Source: Phlyctochytrium arcticum | Taxonomy: Eukaryota > Chytridiomycota > Chytridiomycetes > Chytridiales > Chytridiaceae | Length of the DNA stretch: 64,000 nucleotides | Assembly: GCA_025602905.1 (NCBI GenBank) | Contig: JAHLKI010000014.1 | Coordinates: forward strand, 620,001 to 684,000 | Reading direction: 5' to 3' | In this document: positions 12,668 through 24,384 of the stretch, in pieces | Position numbering within the stretch: the stretch's first letter is position 1 | Layout of the letters: each line of letters begins with the position of its first letter | The notes under the pieces: model-generated | The model's database searches: none | Seen by the model: the letters and a program-made list of their open reading frames with translations, nothing else | Told to the model about the DNA's origin: nothing | Translations under genes and position numbers: made by a program

Positions 12668-15600
12668 TCAATCACCACACAATTCATCAAACCGGCGCAC
12701 AATCTCTAAGCGAAGAGAGCTTCCCGTGTTTCGTTGACTGGACAGCCCGTCAGAGACTGGTAATGGAAGTGTCGAAAAAGCCATGGAGCCTTTCACTTCG
12801 GGCGGGTGGAACATTTGGAACCCTGTAGACGGTTTTGAGCCGGGGGTTGTGGCAAATGACGAGTGATGGGAGTTGTGCGGGTGGTGTCTGGCCCACAGCG
12901 GCATGGTATCTTTAGCCCAATCTGGAGTGGAGGGGGATGTGTGCGGAGGGTGTCTTGCCCAATCAGGAGTTCCTGGTGATGCTGGCCTTGCCGGGTGTGC
13001 CCAATCTGGTGTCCCCGGTAGTGGTGGTGGTGCGACAGATTTACCCCAATCGGCAGTCTGAGGCGTGTTGACCCAGGTCGATACACCTGGCGAACGCGGC
13101 GATACCGACTCGGTCGAGCTGACTGTGATACTGGCCGAATCGTCCTTTTGCGGCAATACCACTGGCACTTGAGTGAAGCTGCTTGAAAGTTGGGGATCGC
13201 TCACGCTAATGATACGGTTGGCCGATGTCTCAACATCCATGGCAAAATCTGCCGAGGAATCCTCCTCTTCCAGTCTACTCATACCGGTAGGGCGCGACGA
13301 CTTTTCAAATGTTGTACGCGACAATTCAGGGGCGGATGCCCTAACTGAACCTCGCCCATCGCTATCGTTAACATGCGTATCATCCACCTGTATTGTAACG
13401 GGGGGAAGTGGTGCTTTGGTCGGCATAATAAGACGAGCATCTGTTTCTCGCGCAGTGACAGCAGGGCTAGCGATGGGCTCGGGGACTTTACCGGCCAACA
13501 CGCGAGTGATGGTGACAGTCTTAGTCGTCACCGGCTCGGAAGAAGTTCGTTTGCGAAGGGAGGGCATATGAAACCACGAATCAGAACTTTTGCGCTGATG
13601 CACGGGAGGATCCACGGGTGGATGAGGGGATAAGGGAGTCAGGTTTTGGGAAGTAGTCCGGCGGTTCATTCCATTGGATTTTGCTAATCCTTGAGTGGAC
13701 ATATTGTTTGTGGGATCTGATGATGCAGTGGAAGAGTTGTGCATGTGATGTTCAAGAAGAGGGGATGTCGGCGCAGACATTTTCGGTGATTTGTTGCATG
13801 CTTGTTTTACTGCGTCACGAACTCCATGTAAGGAAATACTATTACGCTTTCCCGCGCGTGGTACGCCTAACGGAGAAGGCAAGGAGATACGATGTGAGGA
13901 CCGGCCTCGTCGTTCGTCTGCCAATTATCCGAAAAAATTAGTATCTGCCCCGTGCAATAACGTGAGGAAGACGAGTGAAATTACCTTTGACTGGTGGGAG
14001 CGTATCCGCGACATGAATTTGACCTTCAAACAGATCAGTTGAATTTCCGATATCGTCGTGGCTAGCCCGATCTCGGTCGTCCGAGCGTATCTCCTTGAAG
14101 TTCCAGGGATGTGGTCGGTACGATACGAGATCTGTACGCGAAATCTTTTCAGCTGCAACCAATTCTTCCACCACTCGTGCGGAAAGTCGCAAATGTCTCT
14201 TCTGATCATATTTCGTGGCAACCGCTTCCGGATCGATTTGGCAGCGCATGGCATCTAACGGCAAGTGCTTGTGGAACGAAGCAACCCCGGCGGCTACTCC
14301 GTTCTCATTGCACATTCGAAGACCAATTTCCTTGGCTCGCATCTGAGCCTCGTCAGAGATAGCAAATTCGAAGCACTGAGCCAAACGATCGGCGGTAAGG
14401 CGTTTAAAAGGTAGTGGGGGAGGTCCGGCGCGCTGACTGGCAACCATAGAGCCCCAGAAGGGTTGATCGCCAAAAAATGGCACAACAATGGTCGGCTTGC
14501 CAGCGCGTAATCCTGCAGCAGTTGTGCCAGCACCGCCATGGTGACAAACCGCTGAGCAGTGCTGAAACAGCCAGTCGTGGGGAACATTATCAATGAGAAG
14601 AATGTTATTGGGAATTACTCCTCCCCCAATCCCGCCCCATCCTTTAGACAAAACAGCCCTAACTCCAGCCTTCTTGACAGCCTCAAAAATCATTGCAGTT
14701 AACTTATCTGGCGAGTCCACAACAATGCTGCCAAAACCAATGTAGATGGGTGGCGGGCCAGCCGCCAAGAACTTGGCCAATTCGTCGGATGGTTTATAAC
14801 TGGTGGCAAGGTCCAAAAAGAAAAAACCGGCAATATCTAGCATACCGTGTTACAAAGGCTCAAGCTGGTAGATATCAAATGAGGGAGTGGTATACGTACC
14901 AATGTGCGAGCCCCAATCGGCAGGCTTGGGTATCAAGCTTGGAGTCCAGCAATAGGTGAACGGCACTTTTAGATCTCGAAGCAGTCCCGGAGCAACAAGA
15001 GATGATAGATACGCTAGATGCAGTTTCTTCACGCGAAAGTCATTAATCAGGTCGCCGAGGCCTTGCCACGTCAAAAAGTCATTGAATTGATAAGACAAGA
15101 AATTGGCCTTGGCTCTCGAGAGTCGGCCAGATGTGACGTTAGTCAACGGATGAGGAAAAGCCCGGGTGGGGCTCCATGGCATGGTAAAAAACATGTGCAG
15201 CGGCACATGGAGCTTTTGAGCGACATGGATGTGACCAAATGTGACTGGGTTAGATATAATGGCATCAACGGGAAATAGCTGTTTCGTGTCAGGATCTGGT
15301 TCTGTGCATGCGTCCCATATTGAGTCCAAAATCTGTGCCATCATGCGACGGTGCTTGCCAATATCTCCAGCTAGAATGCTTGCTAATCCGGGAAGCAAAC
15401 CAGGATCTGATAAAGACTTTTTTAGCACGGGTGGAAATTCATTCATTTGATTAGTGTCAACATACTGCGCACCATGTAGGCCATGAGTTCTGCGGGGTCT
15501 CCCGCTAAAGGATAAAAACCCAAACCTGCCTCGAGCACGAACTGTTTGAAAGTGGCATGCGTCGCCAGTCGAACATTGTGGCCAAATGCACGCAATTCCT

Positions 15601-16689
15601 TCCCCAGAGCGACAAATGGCTGGACATCTCCCCGACTGCCAACAATAAGAATTACAACATTGAGACGCGGCACAATCTCATTCGTCAAGGATGCGACAGA
15701 ATCGGCCCTCGCCATGGGCGGTGTCGGCGGTGGCGTTCCTTTGACTGAGGAGTGTCGCGACGAGTCGTCGTCCGAATCGTCAGAGTTGTCTCCCGGATGC
15801 GTTTCTATGTCCAAGTCGACGCGTCCATCTCGTCGCAGGGTGGCTGAGTAGGGCCGACGGCGGATATCCTCACCAATATCAACTACAATGGGCTTTGGGT
15901 TCTTTTGCGAGCTCCGAGCAAGTTTTGCTTGGCGAAGCTGCCAATACACATAATCCAAAGGAGAATCAAAGCGCTGCCAGCAGCAAAGATCAGAATCGAG
16001 AACGTGAACGGGGATGCGATAGACGTACTTACCTCTGACATGGGCACGAAAGTATTACTATCTGGTTCGTTGACGGGAACGGGTAGTTGCCAAGACGCAT
16101 CATTGGTTACCAGAAAAAACAGCACTTTGTTGATGAACTTGTTTAGCCTGCTCAGATCACCGCTTACAAAGAATAAAGGTCGATAGGTAGGTGCGGGCTG
16201 GTTACGGGCAAGAAAGATGTTCACTTCATCGGGAGTGTGCATAGATCTGCCCATCAAGACAAGTTTATGCCGCGGATGTAGTATCTTCCAGCCGTTGATC
16301 AGATCATCGGTGGACTGACCCGGCTCTCGAGCCAAATGACTGTGGTACTCGGAGGCATCTTCCATCTAGCCGTAAAGAATGATAACGTCAATTGCGTATT
16401 CATCAAGATGGGAGTGCTCGCTTCCCGTGGTCCCTACCGAGTCTCCCCCATCCATGCTGTCACCATCATAGAGCGAAAGTCCATCATTCCAGACAACAAC
16501 TACATACGGCCGTTTCCGACGAGCCCGGGTGCTGTAGGTTAACCAAGGGTGCCAGTGGTCCTCTGGGGCCATTCCAACATAGACAGGTGAGAGGCGGACG
16601 TCAGAGATGCGACGCAAGTTGCGAGGACGTAGTGGTCGAGCGTCCATCGAGGCTGAGCGCCGCCGGTCGGCCGAAGCTGGCACCTGCAT
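12668..16689 (-). CDS. UDP-glycosyltransferase, sterol 3-beta-glucosyltransferase-like (Atg26/UGT80 type)
   Basis: Six exons (16689-16438, 16365-16033, 15937-15466, 15406-14900, 14836-13985, 13917-12668), 1221 aa. The catalytic core starts about residue 260: NVVILIVGSRGDVQPFVALG (GT28-type N-terminal Rossmann), HNVRLATH, GDPAELMAYMV and, after an intron, NPGLLPG. The C-terminal nucleotide-sugar half has PPPIYIGFGSIV, NVPHDWLFQHCSAVCHHGG and GTTAAGLRAGKPTIVVPFFG. Such enzymes transfer glucose from UDP-glucose to sterols or other lipids. The roughly 200-residue N-terminal part (WHPWLTYSTRARRKRPYVVV region) is not a recognised GRAM/PH. The last exon adds about 415 disordered residues carrying repeated (T/S)PDWA motifs. 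Splice joins at 15466/15406 and 14900/14836 restore the conserved text exactly; the first join (16438/16365) is least certain. Confidence 0.85.
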
Positions 16690-17110
16690 TGCTTGGGTAG
16701 ATGGCAGCCTAGCCTAGGTTTCTCTTTGATTGGATCTGATCACTTTTATACCAACATTTGACACTTGCCAAAAACTCGGACTCGAACTTCCACATGCCAG
16801 GATCTTGCTGACGTAAAATAAGTTTTGCACAGCCAGACAGTCGCAGATTCGCAGATCTGTTCGCAGATCGACGCAGAAGACAGTTCAACAATGCCAGTTC
16901 CAGACCTGGTTCCAGACTGTCCAACATCATCCATCGACTAGACCAATCGTTAAGCAATCCTCTACCTGTCCTTTCCTCCACACTCGTGTTTATAGTCCCA
17001 CTGCCCGCTACCCGCTCGTGCCAACAACCGCTACAGAGTACTTCAAAGTATGTCATATAACCACGTTTCTTATATATACTAGGCCAGCAGTTGAGCCATT
17101 TTATATTAGC
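16690..17110. other. Intergenic before decayed MULE
   Basis: Separates the glycosyltransferase start (-) from the MULE remnant (+). Nothing recognised; I could not find convincing terminal inverted repeats for the MULE here. Confidence 0.35.
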
Positions 17111-19169
17111 ATGTCCCAGTTGCGTGCCGCCAACATTGATCGTGCCAAGCGCTCGTCCTACCGTCGAGAGAGTCTTTTTCACTCTATCACTGCGTTTCAA
17201 GTCCCCATTCAGCAATTTGATTCCGAGTGGAAGTATGGGGACAACTTCTGGACGCAGTATGGAGTTTATAAGTCTGAAAGAACCGGCAAAGTTACCGTCC
17301 TCTACAAGTGCAAGTTTGAAAAACATCGCCAGTCCAGCGGAAAGAGACCTGATCAGGAAGAAGGTCCGCAAAAGAAGAGAAGGATCACCAGTGTCTTTGA
17401 GAAAAAGCCATGCTCCGCACGTCTAGTGGTCGTCACTGACCCCTACACTGGTCTGGTCACCGTCGAACATCCCTCAGGCTATGCCAATCACAGTGACGGA
17501 CATGGCATTCATGACGCAGATGATCGCCATCTTTGTACCCATGCCGCAGACTACATCAGAGCGGAAGCAGAATCACCGTACGCCCACGCAGACGTTGCCA
17601 AAGCCTTGCCCGTGATCATCAAGCGCGCGTCATCTCCTTGCCGAGTCAGTGCACTTGGCCTTGATCGCATTTCTGCGCGAGCCGTTTACAACGCTCGTTG
17701 GAGGGAGCGTCAGGAGCGGCTGCTCCTCCGGGTTCACTGGCTGACGACATCAGGCAAGCCATTGATCATCTGAAGGTGGAAGGCTTTATGGTCAAAAGAT
17801 TCTTGCCTGGAACCGATGGACAAGCGGATGAGGGCTTCGCTTTTGCGGTGAGAGAAAGTGTAAGCCTTCTTGCTACCTGCAGTTATCTTGTTTTGCTAGA
17901 CTCTACTCACAAAACGAACCGATATGACTGGAGGTTGTTCACTTGCATGGTCCGCAATCAGCAAGGCAGCTGGCTGCCTGCTGCCCAATTCTTCGTTAAT
18001 AAAGAGAATGGCAGTGCGGTTGCGATGGGTCTGGAACAAGTACGACAGATGGTTGTTGAGGTGTGTGGGGTAGAGTGGCAGCCACGAAATATACAAATCG
18101 ATCAATCGAATATTGAAAAGAGCGGAGTGAAGCAGGTATGCCCTGGTATGTTCGCAGGAGAAGAGGAAGTTCAAGTTCGGTATTGTAAGGTAACAAATTG
18201 ATTTGTTTGCAATTCATTCGAGGGACTTATTTACTCAACTTATATACCCTTTAGGTTCACGTCGTTCGCACTCTGATGCGCCGCATCTCCAAGCACAAAC
18301 CAACCTTTTCCAAAGTGCTTCAGGCCCTCAACAAGACCACTATGATCGGTGCCACCGCGATGCTTCGCGAGGCAATTGATGGTGCCCCAAAGGCTATTGC
18401 GGACTATCTTCAGAATAATTGGACAAATCCAGCTGAGCTTGATTGTTGGACGATGGCCGCACGGCAACATTCTCCTACCCTGTTGCAAGTTACTTCCACA
18501 AACCCGTTAGAGTCATACCATCGGTTGGTCAAGGCAGATACCAATTGTGGAAGGTTTCTGGGCATTCAGAAAGCATGTGTTGGCCTTTGTAGAGTCAACA
18601 AACAACGCCGTCTCGAGGCAGATCGTGCCGAAGTGCTGTTCAAGTCGAAAATCTTGAAAGATACCCAGGAATATCCAGAGATAGGTCGCTTTCCACTACC
18701 AATCCAACACCTTCTGATTGCCCAGTACAGATCGGTAGAGAACCGAGTGGCTAAGGGAAAACTAGCCCCCGATTACGATACTCTGGAATGCAACTGTCTT
18801 TTCGCTAGATAGTACCTACTTCCTTGCAAACATGTTTTCCACGCTGATATTTTGGGAGAGGAGAAAGTCTTGACGGAGGAAGTCTGGGATCAATTCGCTC
18901 AACTATTTGATGAGTGCGGGTTTGAAGTTTATGAAACGAAGGCTCGCGTACCTGTTGAAAGAGCGGAGGTGAGCCCGGTTGACATCTATCGGGACTACAG
19001 AAAGCGACAAGTAAAGGCAGCCGAAGAAAGACTTTTGAATCATTACTTTCAGCTCGAGGACAAAGTCACGGAAGGTGATCCATTTGCCAAAACCCGTCTT
19101 CTGCAGTTCATTGAAAGGCTGGAAAGTTTTGCAACCGCCGAAGCACAAACTTCCTGGACCTTTCAATAG
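17111..19169 (+). pseudogene. MULE-type transposase with SWIM finger, broken
   Basis: Starts at ATG 17111. N-terminal 160 residues resemble a WRKY/FAR1-like DNA-binding part (KVTVLYKCKFEKH, KPCSARLVVV). The frame changes near 17700-17760, where coding continues in the next frame with the MULE catalytic core: LVLLDSTHKTNRYDWRLFT (first catalytic Asp) and RNIQIDQSNIEKSG. An intron at 18190-18254 joins RYCK to VHVVRTL. The C-terminal SWIM zinc finger reads CNCLFAR, then an in-frame TAG at 18810-18812, then YLLPCKHVF, so the stop falls inside the finger and coding continues in the same frame to 19169. One frameshift and one nonsense codon make it a likely pseudogene of a Mutator-like element. Terminal repeats were not identified. 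Confidence 0.8.
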
Positions 19170-20193
19170 AATTGCCATTTTTAAATGTTTTTTTTTTGAC
19201 TATTATGTAGTTATGTAGTTACGGTAGTTCGGACGTTTAATGCTTCTTCTTTTCGTCTTTTTGCTTCTATTTTGCTTATTTTTGATTGACGCAATTTCTA
19301 TATGGGTGATATATCTTCCCGTGCGAACATCATATCCAGTGGTCTCAATGGTCTGCGGACTTAGAAATTTTCGCTAAGTCCGCGACGCGCTGGGACAAAA
19401 TTCTTCAGCGCCCCCAGCGGAGCCTTGAAAATTGACAGTTGAGACAGGTGGAAATCGGCAGGTAACCAAACACATCTCAAGCCTGGATCCCGGAATATCT
19501 TCCTATTTTATCTCGCGCATACATGCCAGATCTATGCTGCTCTAGGCTAGCAGTGGGACACGAAGCAGACGGATCAGGAGAAGGAAACAGGCGGGAAAGG
19601 ACCAACAAATATGCACTCCTCCGAAAACTCGACTTGGCAAGGCGATGTGGTCTGAATTCGGGATATGAGGTCGAAGAAAATACCTTGCTGTTGATCTGGC
19701 AGAGGTATTAGGATGGATCTTCCTGGCCGAAAGTCCTATTGGCTGACAGCCGTCACAATGCAATTGATGGCAAAGATTCAAGAATGACGCCCAAATAAGG
19801 AGACGGGGGAAACATTATTCAAGCTGACGAATGTAGTATAGTATTACATGTCCTCAAAGTGTTTGGCCATCAAGGCATGGTCCCGGTAAATAGATGAAGC
19901 TCGCTGACCACCAATCGCCCTGGGACGCTAGACTGTGTTCCATATGCAAAAAGGATAGATTTAACATGCCAAGAGATATGTAAGTGTGAGAAGCAGCCAT
20001 CCCTCTCACATCACTTTATACAACACATCCATCCTTCTCACATCCCTCCACATACAACGCTATAGTACTGCGCAATACTAGGACAGTATTCACGTGAGAG
20101 ATCTGTTGCCAGGGCGACTAATGACTTGCAACAAGGAGCGTCGTTGGATGATTCGCGCCTGGAGCTCGGAATTATCGACGACCAACCCGCACA
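19170..20193. other. Intergenic, nothing recognised
   Basis: About 1 kb between the MULE remnant and U1-70K. No supported ORF or RNA gene. A degenerate ATCC/CTCACATC-rich stretch lies at about 20000-20050. Confidence 0.4.
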
Positions 20194-21498
20194 ATGACGG
20201 ACCAGCTTCCGCCCAACTTGTTAAAGCTCTTTGCGCCAAGACCACCGCTACCTTACCTCAAACCTCTTGACTTTGCCCCTGCGGAACGGAAACGACCTGT
20301 GATCAGTGGAATTGCCCAGTTTCTCGAGCGAAGCAAAGGACACGATGTTGACTACAAACCTACAGAAACAAAAGAGGAAATAAAGAAGCGCAAGGTATAC
20401 AGTCATCCAGCGGCGCATTGTGGATTCATGAGGACCTCTGACTAACAATAATGATGTGATTTTAGGTGGAAGAGCGCAATCGGAAGGCCAAAGAGGACAC
20501 TGAGAAGGCCATCCAATCCTGGGATCCAACAAAGGATGAGAATGTAACCAGTGACCCCTACAAGACATTGGTGGTTTCTCGCCTGGTAAGTCTATACCAC
20601 TTCCTATGTAATCAAGGGAACGCCAGCTTATCAGCTTCTTCAAACAGTCTTACGAAACAACAGAGAAGGATCTTCGGCGGGCATTTGAAGTTTTCGGGCC
20701 TGTGAAAGCGGTAAGGACTCTTCGCCCGTTTTTGGATTTATAATACCATGCTTATTTTTGAATGTTTTGTATAGCTGCGGATAGTCACTGATCAGAACGG
20801 TAAACCTCGCGGTTACGCGTTTGTAGAGTATGAACGGGAAAAGGACATGAAAGCAGCATACAAAGAAGGCGATGGCATGAAAATAACGGGCCGCAGAGTA
20901 GTTGTCGATGTAGAACGCGGGCGAACTGTAAAGGGCTGGAAGCCACGCCGTTTGGGAGGCGGATTGGGTGGAACCCGAATTGGAGGCCCCAATGTCAATC
21001 AACGGTACAGCGGCAGAGAAGGCGGTTCTTATGCAAATGGCGGGTATGATGGCGGCTTTGGAGGGGGTCGAGACATGGGAGGATACCGAGGCTCTTCGGG
21101 AGGGGCCAGTAGGGGCGGATATGGTGGTGGCGGTGGTTATGGTGGGGGCGACCGCCGAGGACCACCTGGAGGATATAGTGGTGGTGGCGGCTATGGCGGT
21201 CCTCCTGATCGACGAAGAGGGCCAGACCGGGGTGGTGATCGAGGCAGTTATGGTGGACCACCACAACCTCCTATGGGCGACCGGCGTGATAGTGATCGAG
21301 GAGATCGGGAAAGGAGGTATGCTCATCGCAGACAATCAAAGACTCTATATTACCGTGCTAATCGTTCCTTGCAGCCGAGGGCGGGATTATGGAGGCTATG
21401 AGCGGCGACGCAGCCGAAGTCCCGCAGCAAAACGCGAGCATGGTCATCGAGAGAGAAGTCATCATCGTGAAAGAAGTCATGATCGCATCGACCGGTAG
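20194..21498 (+). CDS. U1 small nuclear ribonucleoprotein 70 kDa (U1-70K)
   Basis: Five exons: 20194-20394, 20466-20585, 20648-20710, 20775-21316, 21375-21498 (349 aa). The N-terminus [20 protein letters not shown] is the U1-70K N-terminal region that contacts U1C and Sm proteins. A charged helix ([20 protein letters not shown]) precedes an [11 protein letters not shown] (RNP2), then [25 protein letters not shown] (RNP1), which binds U1 snRNA stem-loop I. The tail is Gly/Arg-rich (about 21000-21260) and ends with RERSH/RSRSP repeats typical of SR-like splicing factors. It acts in the nucleus at 5' splice-site recognition. Order and length suit the family. Confidence 0.93.
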
Positions 21499-21835
21499 GT
21501 ACTAGCAGGAAGGTTGCTCTTGCCGAGACTATTTTTGTGGTATCTGATGAATGTATGCTACACAGACGAAAATAATTCTGTTGAATCAAACATCTGCGAC
21601 ACTTACTCCGTCCCTCTCGCTTGATTTTACCATACCATACTGTTGTTTTTAGTTAGAATATCCAGCTTCCTATTCAATGCTGTGGGTTTGTCGGGGATAT
21701 ACCTGGGATATACCGGAGGATGTACTCCATGGGCCCTGTGTGTGACAAATCATCGCTGGATAAGCCGCCGCCAAAAGGTTTCGAAATGCTAGGGCACTCC
21801 ATAACATCGTAGAACGTTGGAAACGAACAACGGCA
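21499..21835. other. Short intergenic region
   Basis: About 340 bases between two plus-strand genes; promoter of the Rab escort gene is expected here. No gene seen. Confidence 0.4.
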
Positions 21836-23825
21836 ATGGAGGCCTCTGTCAAACACTTTGATGCTATTGTGCTAGGCACAGGCTTGGTCCAGTCAATAGT
21901 AGCTGGGTATGGTAATTGAAACGAATCTTTTTGTTTACTTTGGTACTGATCTGAAGTTTGTCTAGTGCACTTGCCCGGGATAACAAACAGATTCTTCACC
22001 TAGACCGCAACCCCTTCTATGGCGAAGAGTACGCTGCATTTGACCCTGTTGCATTGTTGACCAATCTTTCAAACCAAAATCCAGGTATCTTTTTATCGGC
22101 ATCCAGTTTGGGCTCCAACTCACCAGCAACTATAGAGCTGGATTTCTGGAAGTCATTTCAGGACTTGACTGTGGCATTTGGGGAGGAGAGCAGGGACATT
22201 CAAGATGGAACAAGTTTGATTGATCCGTCCACTGAAAATAGACCCGAGGAGCAGTCAAATTTGTCGGAGGAAACCACAAGCGAACATCCAGAGAAAACTG
22301 TAGACCCAGCCGCCGATGTGACGGCGGCCGAAGATCTTACGAGATTCAAAGAAGATCACCCTTCACAATACGAACTACTCGAGAAATTGCTTGGTCCAAG
22401 TCCTTATTCCGAGCAGTCTTCAACCCGAGTACTGCTCAACCTTTTCCGCAAAACCCGCAACCACAACCTGGAACTCTCACCGTCTCTACTTCTTAGTCGC
22501 GGCGACACTGTCGATCTTCTAGTCACCTCTAATGTTGGAAAGTACCTCGAGTTCAAAGCGCTGGAATCCATATGGTATATGCGCGACGGCAAAGCCGAGC
22601 GAGTCCCAGGAACAAAAGAGGATGTCTTTGATAGCCCGATATCGCTGGTAGATAAGCGATACTTGATGCGTTTTCTCAAGAGTGTGGGTGATCGCGAAAG
22701 TTGGGAGGCTAAAGAAGGGATTGACACTACAACATTTGTGGATTACATGAGTGCACAAGGGCTTTCATCGCAACTACGGGATGTCATAATAAATGCCATT
22801 GCTTTTGTCACGGATAGAGCGATCGCGAAATCATGTATAGTGGCCTGTTCATTTATCTTGCCGGCTCGAAGGCTTTGCTGACGATTCGTCTTTTAGTAAC
22901 GGCACGGGCAGGTCTGGAGCGCACCTACCAGCATATGTCTTCCCTCGGCCGCTGGGGTAGCACTGCTTTCTTATGTGGGCTTTACGGTACAGGCAGTGAA
23001 ATATGTCAGGCCTTTTGTAGGTAGGGGAAATGAGGCTGTACCTTCAATATGAAATTTTGACGTGGACATATTCAGGCAGTGTGCTGTCTATGGGGGCACC
23101 TATATGCTCAATGTGGACATCAACAGTATTGAAGAGATCGCAGAGAACAGCGACGTTCGCTTCCGCCTGAAACTGAATGATGGTACAACGTTTACATCCA
23201 AGTACATCGTTGGCTCGCAAGATTACACGCATCTTTTACAGCGGAAACCAGCGCTCCCCAGGTACGTTCAAGAGGCAGCTTCACACGACCGTCATCTAAT
23301 GAGGATGGACAGAACGCTGCTACACCGTGCGATATGTATATTGCCTAACTCTCGGGCATTGCATGACGGTTCTCTGTCATTGACAGTCTGGCCTCCCTCG
23401 ATATCAAATAGCGGGGTCATTGGATATCAAACGTGCTGGGACGTAGGGTCATGTCCGAAAGAAAGCAGTAAGTGTTGGGACTTTCCATCTGTTACCCGCC
23501 GCTAATGGTCAATTTTGTTGCAGATATTCTCTATTTGCAATCGACAGAAGCGTCTGCCATCGACCCAATACTAACATCACTAAATCCCACAATCACAATC
23601 AGATATTCGCATTCTATCCCCACCCCTGTTCCCCCTCCAAGCGAAGCCACATCAATTACCGCTAGACCTTCTCAGCCGTTCTGGATTAGTGGACCGCAGC
23701 CCGGAATTAGTATTGAAGATGCGGCAAATGAGGCAAGGCAGATTGTTGTTGATGGCATGTCAGCCGGGTGGTTTGCTAGTGAAGAAGCCGGACAATCGGA
23801 GGAGGAAGAAGACTTAATTGTTTAG
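21836..23825 (+). CDS. Rab escort protein (REP/Mrs6, GDI superfamily)
   Basis: Five exons: 21836-21906, 21966-22834, 22897-23020, 23076-23467, 23524-23825 (585 aa). FDAIVLGTGLVQSIVAG/ALARDNKQILHLDRNPFYGEEYA is the FAD-like dinucleotide-fold signature of the REP/GDI family. SRGDTVDLLVTSNVGKYLEFK and, after the second intron, GLERTYQHMSSLGRWGSTAF with LYGTGSEICQAFCR/QCAVYGGTYML are the sequence-conserved regions. The acidic, variable insert at about residues 90-150 favours REP over RabGDI. REP presents newly made Rab GTPases to geranylgeranyl transferase II in the cytosol and delivers them to membranes. It ends in an acidic tail. Confidence 0.9.
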
Positions 23826-23969
23826 ATACAGCTGAAGATTGAATTTGCAAGACTAACAATTTAATTCCACACGAAACGATTGTTCGATCATGATTTAGCA
23901 GAGCATGGATTGCCTCTGAGCTCATTTTTGATGCTTATATGCGGCGCAACGGATCGCTCCTGGGTATGC

Positions 23970-24384
23970 CTACTCAGCCAGGTACTTTTTCGTTGGCGCA
24001 GGTTGGGCTTGGCTGCTGGGAGTCTCTGGGGCCGACATTTGCTGCCCAGTTGCTTCCATTAGGTTGTTGACATACTCCAGTAAAGTAGCATTCTCCGCGG
24101 CGATGCGCATATGCTGCTGTTGGGCACTTTCTACACGAGCCAGTGTTGCCATTAACGCTTCTTGGAGATCCAAAACTTTGCTGTGATTCACATATGACGA
24201 GTCAAAGCCGGTCGCTGGACACAAGTTTGGCTTATCCTCCTTACGTTATGTGTTTGCGATGGCTGTCCTCCGGATTCTCATACTCTGCGGACGCGTCGGG
24301 GTGGGTTCCGGTGGACAACGACGGCAGCACCGACTTGCCATGGTCCAGGGTAACGTCGCGAGTCGGAGTGTGCAGCACCGACAT
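23970..24384 (-). CDS. Short coiled-coil protein, SCOC/DUF2205-like
   Basis: Two exons: 24384-24245 and 24180-23970, 116 aa. ATG 24384 begins MSVLHTPTRD; the intron (24244-24181) joins HRKHIT to KVLDLQEALMATLARVESA. Residues about 48-95 form one amphipathic coiled coil ending ENATLLEYVNNLMEATGQ, the pattern of SCOC/Slo1 proteins, which bind Arl-type GTPases at the Golgi. The 84-aa downstream ORF alone would lack the true N-terminus. Tail-to-tail with the Rab escort gene (about 145 bases apart). Family call is by coiled-coil resemblance and could be wrong for so short a protein. Confidence 0.6.

Noticed and set aside
15938..16032. Apparent transmembrane segment in the glycosyltransferase N-terminal ORF
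   Set aside because: It lies wholly inside a clean GT..AG intron whose removal restores the frame.
20640..21335. 231-aa Ser/Thr/Ile-rich ORF on the minus strand
   Set aside because: Antisense shadow of the Gly/Arg-rich U1-70K tail.
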